Shown: positions 25,811-33,943 of the stretch, piece by piece
Layout of the letters: the number at the start of each line of letters is the position of its first letter
How positions within the stretch are numbered: the stretch's first letter is position 1
From: Lachnospiraceae bacterium EP-SM-12S-S03
GTDB taxonomy: Bacteria > Bacillota > Clostridia > Lachnospirales > Lachnospiraceae
DNA: 64,000 nt
NCBI GenBank assembly: GCA_020540725.1
Contig: JAJBSL010000007.1
Location: forward strand, 62,001-126,000
Direction: 5' to 3'
Position numbers and translations under genes: made by a program
Notes under the pieces: model-generated
Databases searched by the model: none
What the model saw: the letters and a program-made list of their open reading frames with translations, nothing else
Told to the model about the DNA's origin: nothing

Positions 25811-28396
25811 TTACTCCTTTACTTTTGCCACTAATTCATGATTCTCCACATCGATCAAGATCACATCTTCGCTTCTGACTTTATCTGCCAGAATCAGTTT
25901 TGCAGCCAGTGTCTCCACATGTTTCTGCAAATATCTCTTGAGCGGCCTTGCACCGTACATCGGCTCGTATCCGCCATCTACGATCATAGTTTTTGCTTCC
26001 TGCGTAAGTTCGACGGAAAGCTCCTTGTCACTCAACCGACGGTTAATATCTGTTACCAACAAATCAATGATGTCACAAATATTTGCTTTCGTCAATGGTT
26101 TAAACATAATCGTCTCATCCAGTCTGTTCAAAAACTCCGGACGGAAATGCGCACGAAGCTCATGCATTACAAGCTCTTCATTCTCTTTCTTAATATTGCC
26201 GTTCTCATCAATGCCATCCAGCAGATAAGAAGAACCGATATTAGATGTCATGATCAAAATGGTATTCTTGAAATCTACCGTGCGTCCCTGCGAGTCCGTA
26301 ATACGTCCGTCATCCAGCACTTGCAGAAGTACATTGAACACATCCGGATGTGCTTTCTCAATTTCATCAAATAATACAACCGAATACGGTTTTCTTCTGA
26401 CCGCTTCTGTAAGCTGACCGCCTTCATCATATCCTACATATCCCGGAGGCGCTCCGATCAGACGGGATACAGAGTATTTCTCCATATACTCGCTCATGTC
26501 AATACGTACCATGTTGCTCTCATCATCAAACAGGCTCTCTGCCAACGCTTTCGCAAGTTCTGTTTTACCAACTCCTGTCGGTCCTAAGAATAAGAATGAA
26601 CCGATCGGTTTTGTAGGATCTTTGATTCCTGCTTTGGAACGGATAATGGCTTCTGTTACTTTTGTCACTCCTTCATCCTGTCCGATGACTCGTTTGTGCA
26701 ATTCATCTTCCAGATGCAGTGTTTTATTTCTTTCGCTCTCGTTTAATTTCGCCACAGGAATTCCTGTCCAACGGGAAATAATCCTGGCAATCTCATCATC
26801 TGTCACACTCTCATGTACAAGCTGCAAGTCACGTTCTTTCACCTTGTTTTCTTCTGATTCTAACTCCCTTTGTAGCTGTGGAAGCTTTCCATACTGAAGC
26901 TCTGCAGCTTTCTCCAAATCATACGATTGCTGCGCTTTCTGGATTTCCTGATTCACCTTATCGATTTCTTCTCGAATCTTCTGTACGCGTTCCACAGACG
27001 ACTTCTCATTATCCCACTGTGCTTTCTTGCCCGCAAATTCATCTCGGAGTTCCCCAAGTTCTTTCTGTAAGGCAACAAGTCTGTCCTGACTCAACCGGTC
27101 ATTTTCTTTTTTCAGCGCTGCTTCCTCAATCTCCAACTGCATCACTCTTCTGCGCAGTTCATCCAACTCTGTCGGCATGGAATCCAGCTCTGTCTTAATC
27201 AAAGCGCATGCCTCATCCACAAGGTCAATCGCTTTATCCGGAAGAAACCGATCGGAAATGTAACGATTTGACAATACTGCCGCCGCTACCAACGCACCGT
27301 CTGTAATCTTCACACCGTGAAAAACTTCATATCTTTCTTTTAACCCACGCAAAATGGAAATGGCATCTTCTACTGTCGGTTCATCTACCATAACCGGTTG
27401 GAAACGGCGTTCCAACGCTGCATCCTTTTCAATATACTGTCGGTATTCATCCAATGTTGTTGCTCCGATGCAGTGAAGTTCTCCCCTTGCCAACATTGGT
27501 TTCAGCATATTTCCCGCATCCATGGCACCGTCTGTCTTACCTGCGCCGACAATTGTATGAAGCTCGTCGATAAAAAGAATAATGTTTCCTTCACTATTTT
27601 TTACTTCCTCCAAAACCGCTTTCAGACGCTCTTCAAATTCACCACGGTATTTCGCACCTGCAACAAGCGCTCCCATATCCAAAGAGAATACTTTCTTATC
27701 TTTCAACGCTTCCGGCACATCCCCACGTACAATACGCTGTGCAAGCCCTTCTGCAACCGCAGTCTTACCAACCCCCGGTTCACCAATAAGCACCGGATTG
27801 TTCTTTGTCTTACGGGAAAGTATCCGGATCACATTCCGGATCTCTGCATCACGTCCGATAACTGGATCCAGTTTCTGTTCTCTTGCACGTTCCACAAGGT
27901 CTGTTCCATATTTGGCTAAAGAGTCATACGTTGCTTCCGGGTTGTCACTTGTCACACGCTGATTGCCTCTTACGGTAGACAATGCCTGTAGAAAACCTTC
28001 TCTTGTAATGTCAAACTCACGGAAGACCTCTTTCATCTCCCGATTCGGTCGTTTCAAAAGCGAAAGGAACAAATGCTCTACCGATACATACTCATCTCCC
28101 ATCTGAGATGCCTCGTCATCTGCATGGATCAGTACATTATTTAAATCTTTTCCGACATATACCTGACCGCCTTGCACCTTGGTTCTCTTTCCTACAGCCT
28201 GCTCGGCTCTGTTTAGAATCATCTCTTTTTGCACATTCATTTTCTCAAGAAGCTTCAAAATCAAACTGTCTTCCTGACGGATCAATGCATAAAATAAATG
28301 TTCTTGCTCAATTTCCTGATTGCCAAACTGATATGCAATCTTCTCGCAGTCCTGTACTGCCTGCAATGATTTTTGTGTAAATTTATTTATGTTCAT
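25811..28396 (-). CDS. clpB: Chaperone disaggregase ClpB
   Basis: A hexameric AAA+ machine that pulls proteins out of aggregates with DnaK/DnaJ. The 861 residues have the Clp N domain (two repeats within residues 1-145), AAA-1 with GEPGVGKTA and IDELHT, the coiled-coil M domain (about residues 410-525, Lys/Glu/Gln rich) that distinguishes ClpB from ClpC, AAA-2 with [10 protein letters not shown] and the pore loop GYVGYDEGG, and the C-terminal D2-small domain. It has a strong sigma-A promoter and ends one base before dinB. Confidence 0.97.
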   Translation of the reverse strand: MNINKFTQKSLQAVQDCEKIAYQFGNQEIEQEHLFYALIRQEDSLILKLLEKMNVQKEMILNRAEQAVGKRTKVQGGQVYVGKDLNNVLIHADDEASQMGDEYVSVEHLFLSLLKRPNREMKEVFREFDITREGFLQALSTVRGNQRVTSDNPEATYDSLAKYGTDLVERAREQKLDPVIGRDAEIRNVIRILSRKTKNNPVLIGEPGVGKTAVAEGLAQRIVRGDVPEALKDKKVFSLDMGALVAGAKYRGEFEERLKAVLEEVKNSEGNIILFIDELHTIVGAGKTDGAMDAGNMLKPMLARGELHCIGATTLDEYRQYIEKDAALERRFQPVMVDEPTVEDAISILRGLKERYEVFHGVKITDGALVAAAVLSNRYISDRFLPDKAIDLVDEACALIKTELDSMPTELDELRRRVMQLEIEEAALKKENDRLSQDRLVALQKELGELRDEFAGKKAQWDNEKSSVERVQKIREEIDKVNQEIQKAQQSYDLEKAAELQYGKLPQLQRELESEENKVKERDLQLVHESVTDDEIARIISRWTGIPVAKLNESERNKTLHLEDELHKRVIGQDEGVTKVTEAIIRSKAGIKDPTKPIGSFLFLGPTGVGKTELAKALAESLFDDESNMVRIDMSEYMEKYSVSRLIGAPPGYVGYDEGGQLTEAVRRKPYSVVLFDEIEKAHPDVFNVLLQVLDDGRITDSQGRTVDFKNTILIMTSNIGSSYLLDGIDENGNIKKENEELVMHELRAHFRPEFLNRLDETIMFKPLTKANICDIIDLLVTDINRRLSDKELSVELTQEAKTMIVDGGYEPMYGARPLKRYLQKHVETLAAKLILADKVRSEDVILIDVENHELVAKVKE

Positions 28397-28461
28397 ATAA
28401 AACTCCTCTCTCGAAAATCATTTCATTTTTCATCTATATTCATCCCATCTGTTCTATTCAT

Positions 28462-28490
28462 TATATAGCGTATATTTTACGCGCTGTCAA
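28462..28490 (-). promoter_or_regulatory. Promoter of clpB
   Basis: Minus-strand TTGACA (28485-28490), 17-bp spacer and TATATA (28462-28467). A small dyad GCGTA-N5-TACGC lies in the spacer. No CIRCE sequence is present here, unlike at hsp20. Confidence 0.6.
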
Positions 28491-28537
28491 GCCTCCGCGT
28501 AACGATGGGTTTTGATTACACGGAATCCCTTGTCCGG

Positions 28538-29536
28538 TTACGCACAACTTTGGTTTTGTGTGCCGTTTAATAAGGCTTCAAATTCTTTCAGTTTTTTTCT
28601 TGCTTCTGTACTCAAATTCCCCGGTACCTGAATCTGTACCGTCACATACTGATCTCCATGCTGTACTGGATTTTTCATGGATACCACACCTTTTCCTTTC
28701 AAACGGATCTTACTTCCAGATTGTGTACCTTCTTTTATTTTGCACATAACATCCCCATATAATGTATGCACTCTTGTCTCTCCTCCAAATACTGCTGTCG
28801 TATATGGTATCTGAATTGTACTGTAAATATCCATACCCTTTCGTTCAAATCCCGGTTTTGTTCCGGCCGTAACACGAAGCATCAAATCTCCGCTTTCTCC
28901 TCCATGACTGCCCGGATTGCCTTTGCCTTTTAGCCGGACACTCTTTCCCGTCTCAATACCCGCCGGAATGTGAACCTGCAAAGACTGAGTTTTGCCACTG
29001 GCATCCTGAAGGTGAATGACCTTGTCACATCCAAATACTGCTTCTTCAAAACTTATGGATACATCCGCCTCCACATCCGCGCCCTTACGTGGAACATCCC
29101 TTCCAAATCCATAATTTCCAAATCCACCACCATGGAATTTGCTGCTATGGAAACCACTTTGCTTTCCATAATTCTTACCTTGGAAAATATCTCCGAAAAT
29201 GTCTTCAAAAATATCATCCATATTTCCACCTTCAAAATGATATTCATGATAACCGGTTCCACTGTTTCCTGCATTATCATAATATGTGCCGTTCTGTGGC
29301 CCGCTTCCGTCAAAGGCCGCGTGTCCAAAACGGTCATACATTTTTTTCTTCTCCGGATCACTTAAAACGGTATACGCTTCTGTAACTTCTTTAAATTTCT
29401 GCTCTGCCTGCGCATTTCCTCCGTTCGTATCCGGATGATACTTCTTCGCCAGCTTCCGGTATGCCTTCTTAATTGTCCCCTCATCTGCCTGACGGCTGAC
29501 TCCGAGTACTTCATAATAATCGCGTTTTCCTGCCAC
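28538..29536 (-). CDS. J-domain co-chaperone (DnaJ/CbpA type, no zinc finger)
   Basis: A DnaK partner of about 332 residues. The N-terminal J domain ([24 protein letters not shown] with the HPD motif) is followed by a Gly/Phe-rich region and a C-terminal DnaJ domain ([36 protein letters not shown]). The CxxCxGxG zinc fingers of DnaJ are absent, so it is CbpA-like. I choose the GTG at 29536 because AGGAGGTGA precedes it by 5 nt; the frame stays open to 29626 but the extra residues are not J-domain sequence. It lies downstream of hsp20. Confidence 0.88.
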   Translation of the reverse strand: MAGKRDYYEVLGVSRQADEGTIKKAYRKLAKKYHPDTNGGNAQAEQKFKEVTEAYTVLSDPEKKKMYDRFGHAAFDGSGPQNGTYYDNAGNSGTGYHEYHFEGGNMDDIFEDIFGDIFQGKNYGKQSGFHSSKFHGGGFGNYGFGRDVPRKGADVEADVSISFEEAVFGCDKVIHLQDASGKTQSLQVHIPAGIETGKSVRLKGKGNPGSHGGESGDLMLRVTAGTKPGFERKGMDIYSTIQIPYTTAVFGGETRVHTLYGDVMCKIKEGTQSGSKIRLKGKGVVSMKNPVQHGDQYVTVQIQVPGNLSTEARKKLKEFEALLNGTQNQSCA

Positions 29537-29599
29537 AATCGTCACCTCCTGTAAAATCACGACCAAGCTCGGACTTTGGCTCGTTTCTATTACAACAAC

Positions 29600-29623
29600 G
29601 CCCTGGGAATTTCTCCCCAGGGC
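29600..29623 (-). terminator. Hairpin between hsp20 and the J-protein gene
   Basis: Perfect 8-bp GC-rich stem GCCCTGGG / CCCAGGGC with an 8-nt loop, followed by GTTGTTG, not a clean T-run. It may attenuate read-through or stabilise an mRNA end. Confidence 0.5.
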
Positions 29624-29682
29624 CATTCACCATTGTTCTAACATTCCGAAAACCTATCCGGATTCCCGAAATGTTATCCCAA

Positions 29683-30135
29683 TTATTCGCCTTCAATCGA
29701 AACAAATTTTCTCTGCTCCACTTCCGGTACGGCTTCCTTCTTCGGAACAAATAATCGCAAAATGCCATGTTTAAATTCTGCCTTAATGTCTTCTTGTGTA
29801 ATCTCATCTCCTACATAGAAACTTCTCTGGCAAGAACCGGAATACCGTTCTCGGCGGATATATTTGCCGGTTTCTTTCTCTTTCTCATCCTGATTGAGCT
29901 GCTTAGCCGCACTAATGGTTAAATAACCGTCTTTCAATTCTGCCTGAATCTCATCTTTGTGAAATCCCGGTAGATCGATCTCAAGCTCATATCCATCTTT
30001 ATTCTCCTTAATATCGGTCTTCATCAGATGGTTCGCACGGTGTCCATATAGTTTTCTCTCTGCTTTGTCATCAAAGAATGGAAATTCAAAAAAGTCATCA
30101 AATAAATTGTCATTAAAAATACTAGGTCTTAACAT
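29683..30135 (-). CDS. hsp20: Hsp20/alpha-crystallin small heat-shock protein
   Basis: An ATP-independent holdase of 150 residues. The N-terminal arm is Phe-rich (DNLFDDFFEFPFFDDKAERKL in part), the alpha-crystallin domain runs from about residue 40 (MKTDIKENKDGYELEIDLPG) to 135 with GILRLFVPKKE, and a short tail follows. Its promoter is overlapped by a CIRCE operator, so it should be repressed by HrcA and induced by heat or unfolded protein. Confidence 0.95.
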   Translation of the reverse strand: MLRPSIFNDNLFDDFFEFPFFDDKAERKLYGHRANHLMKTDIKENKDGYELEIDLPGFHKDEIQAELKDGYLTISAAKQLNQDEKEKETGKYIRRERYSGSCQRSFYVGDEITQEDIKAEFKHGILRLFVPKKEAVPEVEQRKFVSIEGE

Positions 30136-30224
30136 AAGTCATATCTCCTTCCAAAATAAATCTTTATTGTTCGGATCATCGGAATTGGAACTTCTTTTTG
30201 TTCCCCTTCCTTTGTTCTATTTAT

Positions 30225-30253
30225 GTTATAACACTTATAATTAGCACTGTCAA
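30225..30253 (-). promoter_or_regulatory. Sigma-A promoter of hsp20
   Basis: Minus-strand -35 TTGACA (30248-30253, a perfect consensus lying inside the CIRCE element), 17-bp spacer, and -10 TATAAC (30225-30230). Confidence 0.8.
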
Positions 30254-30267
30254 GAGGTGAGTGCTAA
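30241..30267. promoter_or_regulatory. CIRCE element (HrcA operator)
   Basis: TTAGCACTG-N9-GAGTGCTAA matches the CIRCE consensus TTAGCACTC-N9-GAGTGCTAA with a single mismatch. It covers the -35 box, so HrcA binding would block polymerase. Confidence 0.92.
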
Positions 30268-30576
30268 TATTTTTTATATTTTTTTGCAAACCCTTTAAAA
30301 TCAATGGTTTGCAGTCCTTTATTTCTTTTAAAATTGTGATTTTTTCTGTTTTGACACCAATTTGACACCAATTTTACTTGCTTGTAGTTCAGTTCCTTGT
30401 GAGCTTCGCCATACTGTTTGACATACTCTAAGGATAGCAATGCAGTCCATTCTGTAAATCTATAAAGCTACTGTTTTTCTACTCTAAACACATATCCATG
30501 ATTTCCGTACCTTTTACCTTTGATTCTTGTTTAGTTATTTTTCAAAACATATTTTATAGAAAGAGGTGGCCGCAAA
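30268..30576. other. Relic stretch with an 11-bp tandem repeat, no supported gene
   Basis: No start codon with a ribosome site gives a convincing protein here. A 7-bp inverted repeat GCAAACC / GGTTTGC spans 30286-30312. The 11-mer TTTGACACCAA is repeated directly at 30350-30360 and 30361-30371. A start-less open stretch on the minus strand covers about 30290-30480. The pattern recalls the end of a decayed integrase gene or an attachment region, but I cannot show this. Confidence 0.35.
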
Positions 30577-30942
30577 ATGTCTATATTAAATAGTTTCAAA
30601 TGGTTCGGTATATTATTACCTGTTCTTCATGTATTGTTTTTATTTTCCTCTGATTACAGATCACACTACTCAGGAGTGTTCGGTGTATTAGGTTGGATTG
30701 CAGCGGAACTTTTCTTTCTTTTTATCTCATTCTGTCTCATTTATTTTGTAGTCGGGAAGAAATCAAAATGTCCTGCTTGCAAAAAACCTTTTGCGTTAAA
30801 GCAGACCAATCAAGAAGTGATTTCTAAAGAAAATGTATCTGTCTTAGTTGAGAATAAAACAAGAAACAGAAACGGAGAAGTTACCGGAACAACAGAGCAA
30901 TATGTTCCTGGTATAAGAACCAAATCGAGCAGGAGGGAGTGA
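30577..30942 (+). CDS. Small membrane protein with one zinc-ribbon half
   Basis: The 121-residue protein has two membrane helices (about residues 8-24 and 38-62) and then a cytosolic CPACKKPF motif. Related proteins carry a second CxxC pair near the end to complete a zinc ribbon; here the frame ends EQYVPGIRTKSSRRE with no second pair, so it may be shortened by a frameshift. A GAGGTGG ribosome site precedes ATG 30577. A hairpin AGGGAGT/ACTCCCT overlaps the stop codon. Function unknown. Confidence 0.6.
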   Translation: MSILNSFKWFGILLPVLHVLFLFSSDYRSHYSGVFGVLGWIAAELFFLFISFCLIYFVVGKKSKCPACKKPFALKQTNQEVISKENVSVLVENKTRNRNGEVTGTTEQYVPGIRTKSSRRE

Positions 30943-31081
30943 CTAACTCCCTTCCTCTCATAGCGCCGTATGTACCGTTCGGTATACGTCCCTTTCTTTT
31001 CTAATCTTAGTTCCAAAGTTACGATTCCATTATAACTTATCAGTTTATGATTTATAAAGAATGCGAAAGTTGTTTATATCA

Positions 31082-31120
31082 TTGACAAATTTCCTGATTT
31101 GTTATATAAGAGCGTTATAT
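31082..31120 (+). promoter_or_regulatory. Promoter and candidate operator of the TetR gene at 31138
   Basis: -35 TTGACA (31082-31087), 17-bp spacer, -10 TATAAG (31105-31110). The dyad ATATAA-gagcg-TTATAT at 31104-31120 covers the -10 box and start region, a plausible autoregulatory site for the regulator encoded 18 nt downstream. Confidence 0.6.
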
Positions 31121-31137
31121 GATAGGGAGGTGAGAAA

Positions 31138-31755
31138 ATGAGCGAAGAAGAACAACCCACATTACAACTGATTCTTTCATCTGCTATGCAGGAATTTCTT
31201 GACAAAGGATTTAAGTCTGCTTCTTTGCGGAACATTGCCAAAACAGCAGGCGTGACAACCGGCGCGTTCTATGGTTATTATGACAGCAAGGAGGATCTAT
31301 TTGAAGCACTGGTAGGCGAACATTACAACTTTTTATTAAAACGTTTTTGCAAAGCCCAACAAGATTTTGCAGAAATTCCGCCAGAGGAAAAACCCGACAA
31401 TCTTACTTCTACTTCCGGCGAATGTATGTATGAAATGCTCTTGTACGCTTATGATCACTTGAATGAATTTAAACTCATACTTTGCTGTTCGGAGGGAACA
31501 CGTTTTTCAAAATTAATTGATGAACTGGTAGAAATAGAGACAAAAGGAACTCACGATTATTTAGCGGTGCTTGAAAAACTGGGTAGACCGTCACCGCCCA
31601 TTGACGAACGCTTAGAGCATATCCTGATTACAGGAATGTTTAATACTTTTTTTGAATTAATCATACATGAAATGCCTCTTGAAGAAGCCAAGCATTATCT
31701 GGAAGAAATGAGAGCTTTTTATACTGCAGGGTGGATGAAAATTATGGGACAGTAA
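31138..31755 (+). CDS. TetR/AcrR family transcriptional regulator
   Basis: The 205-residue protein has an N-terminal TetR helix-turn-helix (SAMQEFLDKGFKSASLRNIA, KTAGVTTGAFYGYYDSKEDLF) and a divergent ligand-binding C-terminal half. GGGAGGTG precedes the ATG. It lies 190 nt upstream of an ABC exporter on the same strand, with dyads in both promoters, so it most likely represses that exporter until a substrate is bound. The plus-strand pair interrupts the minus-strand background. Confidence 0.92.
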   Translation: MSEEEQPTLQLILSSAMQEFLDKGFKSASLRNIAKTAGVTTGAFYGYYDSKEDLFEALVGEHYNFLLKRFCKAQQDFAEIPPEEKPDNLTSTSGECMYEMLLYAYDHLNEFKLILCCSEGTRFSKLIDELVEIETKGTHDYLAVLEKLGRPSPPIDERLEHILITGMFNTFFELIIHEMPLEEAKHYLEEMRAFYTAGWMKIMGQ

Positions 31756-31797
31756 AAAACAGCATAGTGGTTGGGGCAATCTGATCTATAATTCTTG

Positions 31798-31853
31798 ATA
31801 ATGGAAAGTTTATACTTTCCATTATGTTTGACGCGCAAGTTAGTTATAACTAA
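31798..31853 (+). promoter_or_regulatory. Hairpin and candidate TetR operator upstream of the ABC exporter
   Basis: An 11-bp stem ATAATGGAAAG / CTTTCCATTAT (31798-31825) could end the tetR message. Just after it, TTGACG (31827-31832 region) precedes the perfect 14-bp palindrome TTAGTTATAACTAA at 31840-31853. An extended match GTTAGTTA / TAACTAAC surrounds it. The palindrome is a likely regulator site; the -10 box is unclear. Confidence 0.5.
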
Positions 31854-31942
31854 TTACCAAATGGTGTAACTAACAAAACAAGGATATTCGAGGGCGCTAT
31901 TTTGTCCTCATATCATAAAAATATTTTTAAGGAGGTTTCTCA

Positions 31943-33817
31943 ATGAAAAAACAGTCAAATCTATCTAGATTGATGGGTTATGCCGGAGGGCATAGGATAT
32001 TTACCTATCTTTCTTGGGTACTGTCTGTAATGAGTGCGCTGTTGGCTCTTGTACCTTTTTGGTATATATGGCGTATCATTCACGACATACTGGAAGTTTC
32101 CCCGGATTTCTCACAGGCAGGGAATGTTACAAGTTACGGCTGGTCTGCCGTATTGTTTGCCGTTATCTCAATTGTTGTCTATATAGCCGCTTTGATGTAT
32201 TCGCACATGAGCGCGTTCCGGGTTGCCGCAAATATCCGCAAAGAACTTATGCGACATATTGCAGCCATGCCGCTTGGAGTAACAGAAAAGTACGGCAGCG
32301 GAAAGTTACGTCGGATCGTAAATGATTCCAGTGCCGCTACGGAAACATATCTTGCACACAGGCTCCCCGACAAAGCCGGAGCAATTGCCACCCCTATAGG
32401 ACTACTTTCCCTGCTGCTTACGTTTGATTGGCGTTTAGGGCTTTTGAGCCTTGTTCCCGTTGTTCTTGGATTTCTGATTATGATGAAAATGACCGGAAAA
32501 GATATGGAGCAGAGAATGGAGCAATACCAAAATGCGCTTTCCGATATGTCAAATGAAGCCGTTGAATATGTAAGGGGCATACCCGTAGTAAAGACTTTCG
32601 GACAGACAATCTTCTCTTTTAAACGCTTCAAAGGCGCGATAGACAATTACGAAACGTGGGTAATCGCATACACAAAAGGGCTGCGTCTGCCTATGATGTT
32701 TTATACTACTGCAATCAACGGCGTATTCGCGTTTCTGATTGCCGGGGGGATTCTCTTTACAAGAAACGGCGTAACAAATGAATTGCTGCTAAACCTTATC
32801 TTCTATATTGTAATTACTCCTGTTATCGGTACAACGCTCACTAAAATTATGTTTGCTACGGTTGCACTTGTAGGCTCTGCGCTGCTTATTTCTGGTGAAA
32901 TTGATATTCCACTGTTCTTTATGTTTTTGCTTGTAGCTTCAAGGCTGTATGCACCACTTGAGGGTGCATTACAAAATCTGGCTGCAGTAATCTCCACCAA
33001 AACGAACATAAACCGCATGAATGAAATTCTTGACTCACCTATCCAGACAGGCACAGACAAATTAACAAATAAAGGCTACGATATTGTATTCGACCATGTA
33101 GAATTTGCCTACAACAAAGGGAAAACTATATTGAAAGACGTGTCTTTTACTGCAAAACAAGGAGAAGTCACCGCCTTAGTCAGACCGTCCGGCGGAGGCA
33201 AAACTACGGTGTCGCGCCTTGCCGCGCGGTTTTGGGATATTAGCAAAGGCAAAATCACTGTCGGCGGTATGGATATATCCAAAATAGAGCCTGAAACATT
33301 GTTATCACTGTACTCTATTGTATTTCAAGATGTGACACTGTTTAACAATACAATCATGGAGAATATCAGAATCGGCAGAAAGGATGCAACGGATGAAGAA
33401 GTGATTGCGGCGGCAAAACTGGCAAATTGTGAAGAATTTGCCGCAAAGCTCCCAGACGGCTATAACAGTATGATTGGTGAAAACGGCTGCGAACTGTCCG
33501 GCGGTGAACGCCAGCGTATTTCAATTGCCCGTGCTTTCCTTAAAAACTCTCCTATCATTTTGCTTGATGAAGCAACAGCAAGCCTTGATGTGGAAAATGA
33601 AACATTGATACAAGCTGCTTTGTCAAGGCTGATAAAGGGTAAGACGGTACTTGTTATCGCCCACCGTATGCGTACTGTAAGTGGCGCAGATAAAGTGATT
33701 GTACTTTCAGATGGTTCTGTTGCCGAACAGGGAACGCCAGAGAAGCTGATGAACACAGGGAAAATTTACCCGCATATGGTAAAGCTGCAAATGATTAGTC
33801 AAGATTGGGGCATTTAG
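31943..33817 (+). CDS. ABC transporter, fused permease and ATPase half-transporter
   Basis: The 624-residue exporter has six membrane helices in residues 1-330 and a nucleotide-binding domain from about 365. The signature LSGGERQRISIARA, Walker B IILLDEATASLD and the H-loop VIAHRMRT are intact. Walker A reads RPSGGGKTT, where the family has GPSGGGKTT: the first glycine is arginine (AGA for GGA), which may weaken ATP binding. Such proteins usually occur as two adjacent half-transporters after a TetR gene; here the second half is absent, so it would have to act as a homodimer or is a decaying remnant. Confidence 0.9.
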   Translation: MKKQSNLSRLMGYAGGHRIFTYLSWVLSVMSALLALVPFWYIWRIIHDILEVSPDFSQAGNVTSYGWSAVLFAVISIVVYIAALMYSHMSAFRVAANIRKELMRHIAAMPLGVTEKYGSGKLRRIVNDSSAATETYLAHRLPDKAGAIATPIGLLSLLLTFDWRLGLLSLVPVVLGFLIMMKMTGKDMEQRMEQYQNALSDMSNEAVEYVRGIPVVKTFGQTIFSFKRFKGAIDNYETWVIAYTKGLRLPMMFYTTAINGVFAFLIAGGILFTRNGVTNELLLNLIFYIVITPVIGTTLTKIMFATVALVGSALLISGEIDIPLFFMFLLVASRLYAPLEGALQNLAAVISTKTNINRMNEILDSPIQTGTDKLTNKGYDIVFDHVEFAYNKGKTILKDVSFTAKQGEVTALVRPSGGGKTTVSRLAARFWDISKGKITVGGMDISKIEPETLLSLYSIVFQDVTLFNNTIMENIRIGRKDATDEEVIAAAKLANCEEFAAKLPDGYNSMIGENGCELSGGERQRISIARAFLKNSPIILLDEATASLDVENETLIQAALSRLIKGKTVLVIAHRMRTVSGADKVIVLSDGSVAEQGTPEKLMNTGKIYPHMVKLQMISQDWGI

Positions 33818-33835
33818 ATAGATCGTTCCAAACAG

Positions 33836-33869
33836 AGGCATGTGTGACACATCTGAGTCACACATGCCT
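33836..33869. terminator. Intrinsic terminator after the ABC exporter
   Basis: 13-bp perfect stem AGGCATGTGTGAC / GTCACACATGCCT with an 8-nt loop, followed by TTTTATTATT on the plus strand. It separates the plus-strand exporter from the convergent GGDEF gene. Confidence 0.85.
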
Positions 33870-33943
33870 TTTATTATTGAAATGAATGAAAATATCTTAT
33901 TTTTACAATATTCATTTTGTTCCAAATGGTTGAAATTAAATTT

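Noticed and set aside
28397-28537. CIRCE or CtsR operator at clpB
   Set aside because: No TTAGCACTC-type arms or direct heptad repeats of CtsR type were found; only a sigma-A promoter is supported.
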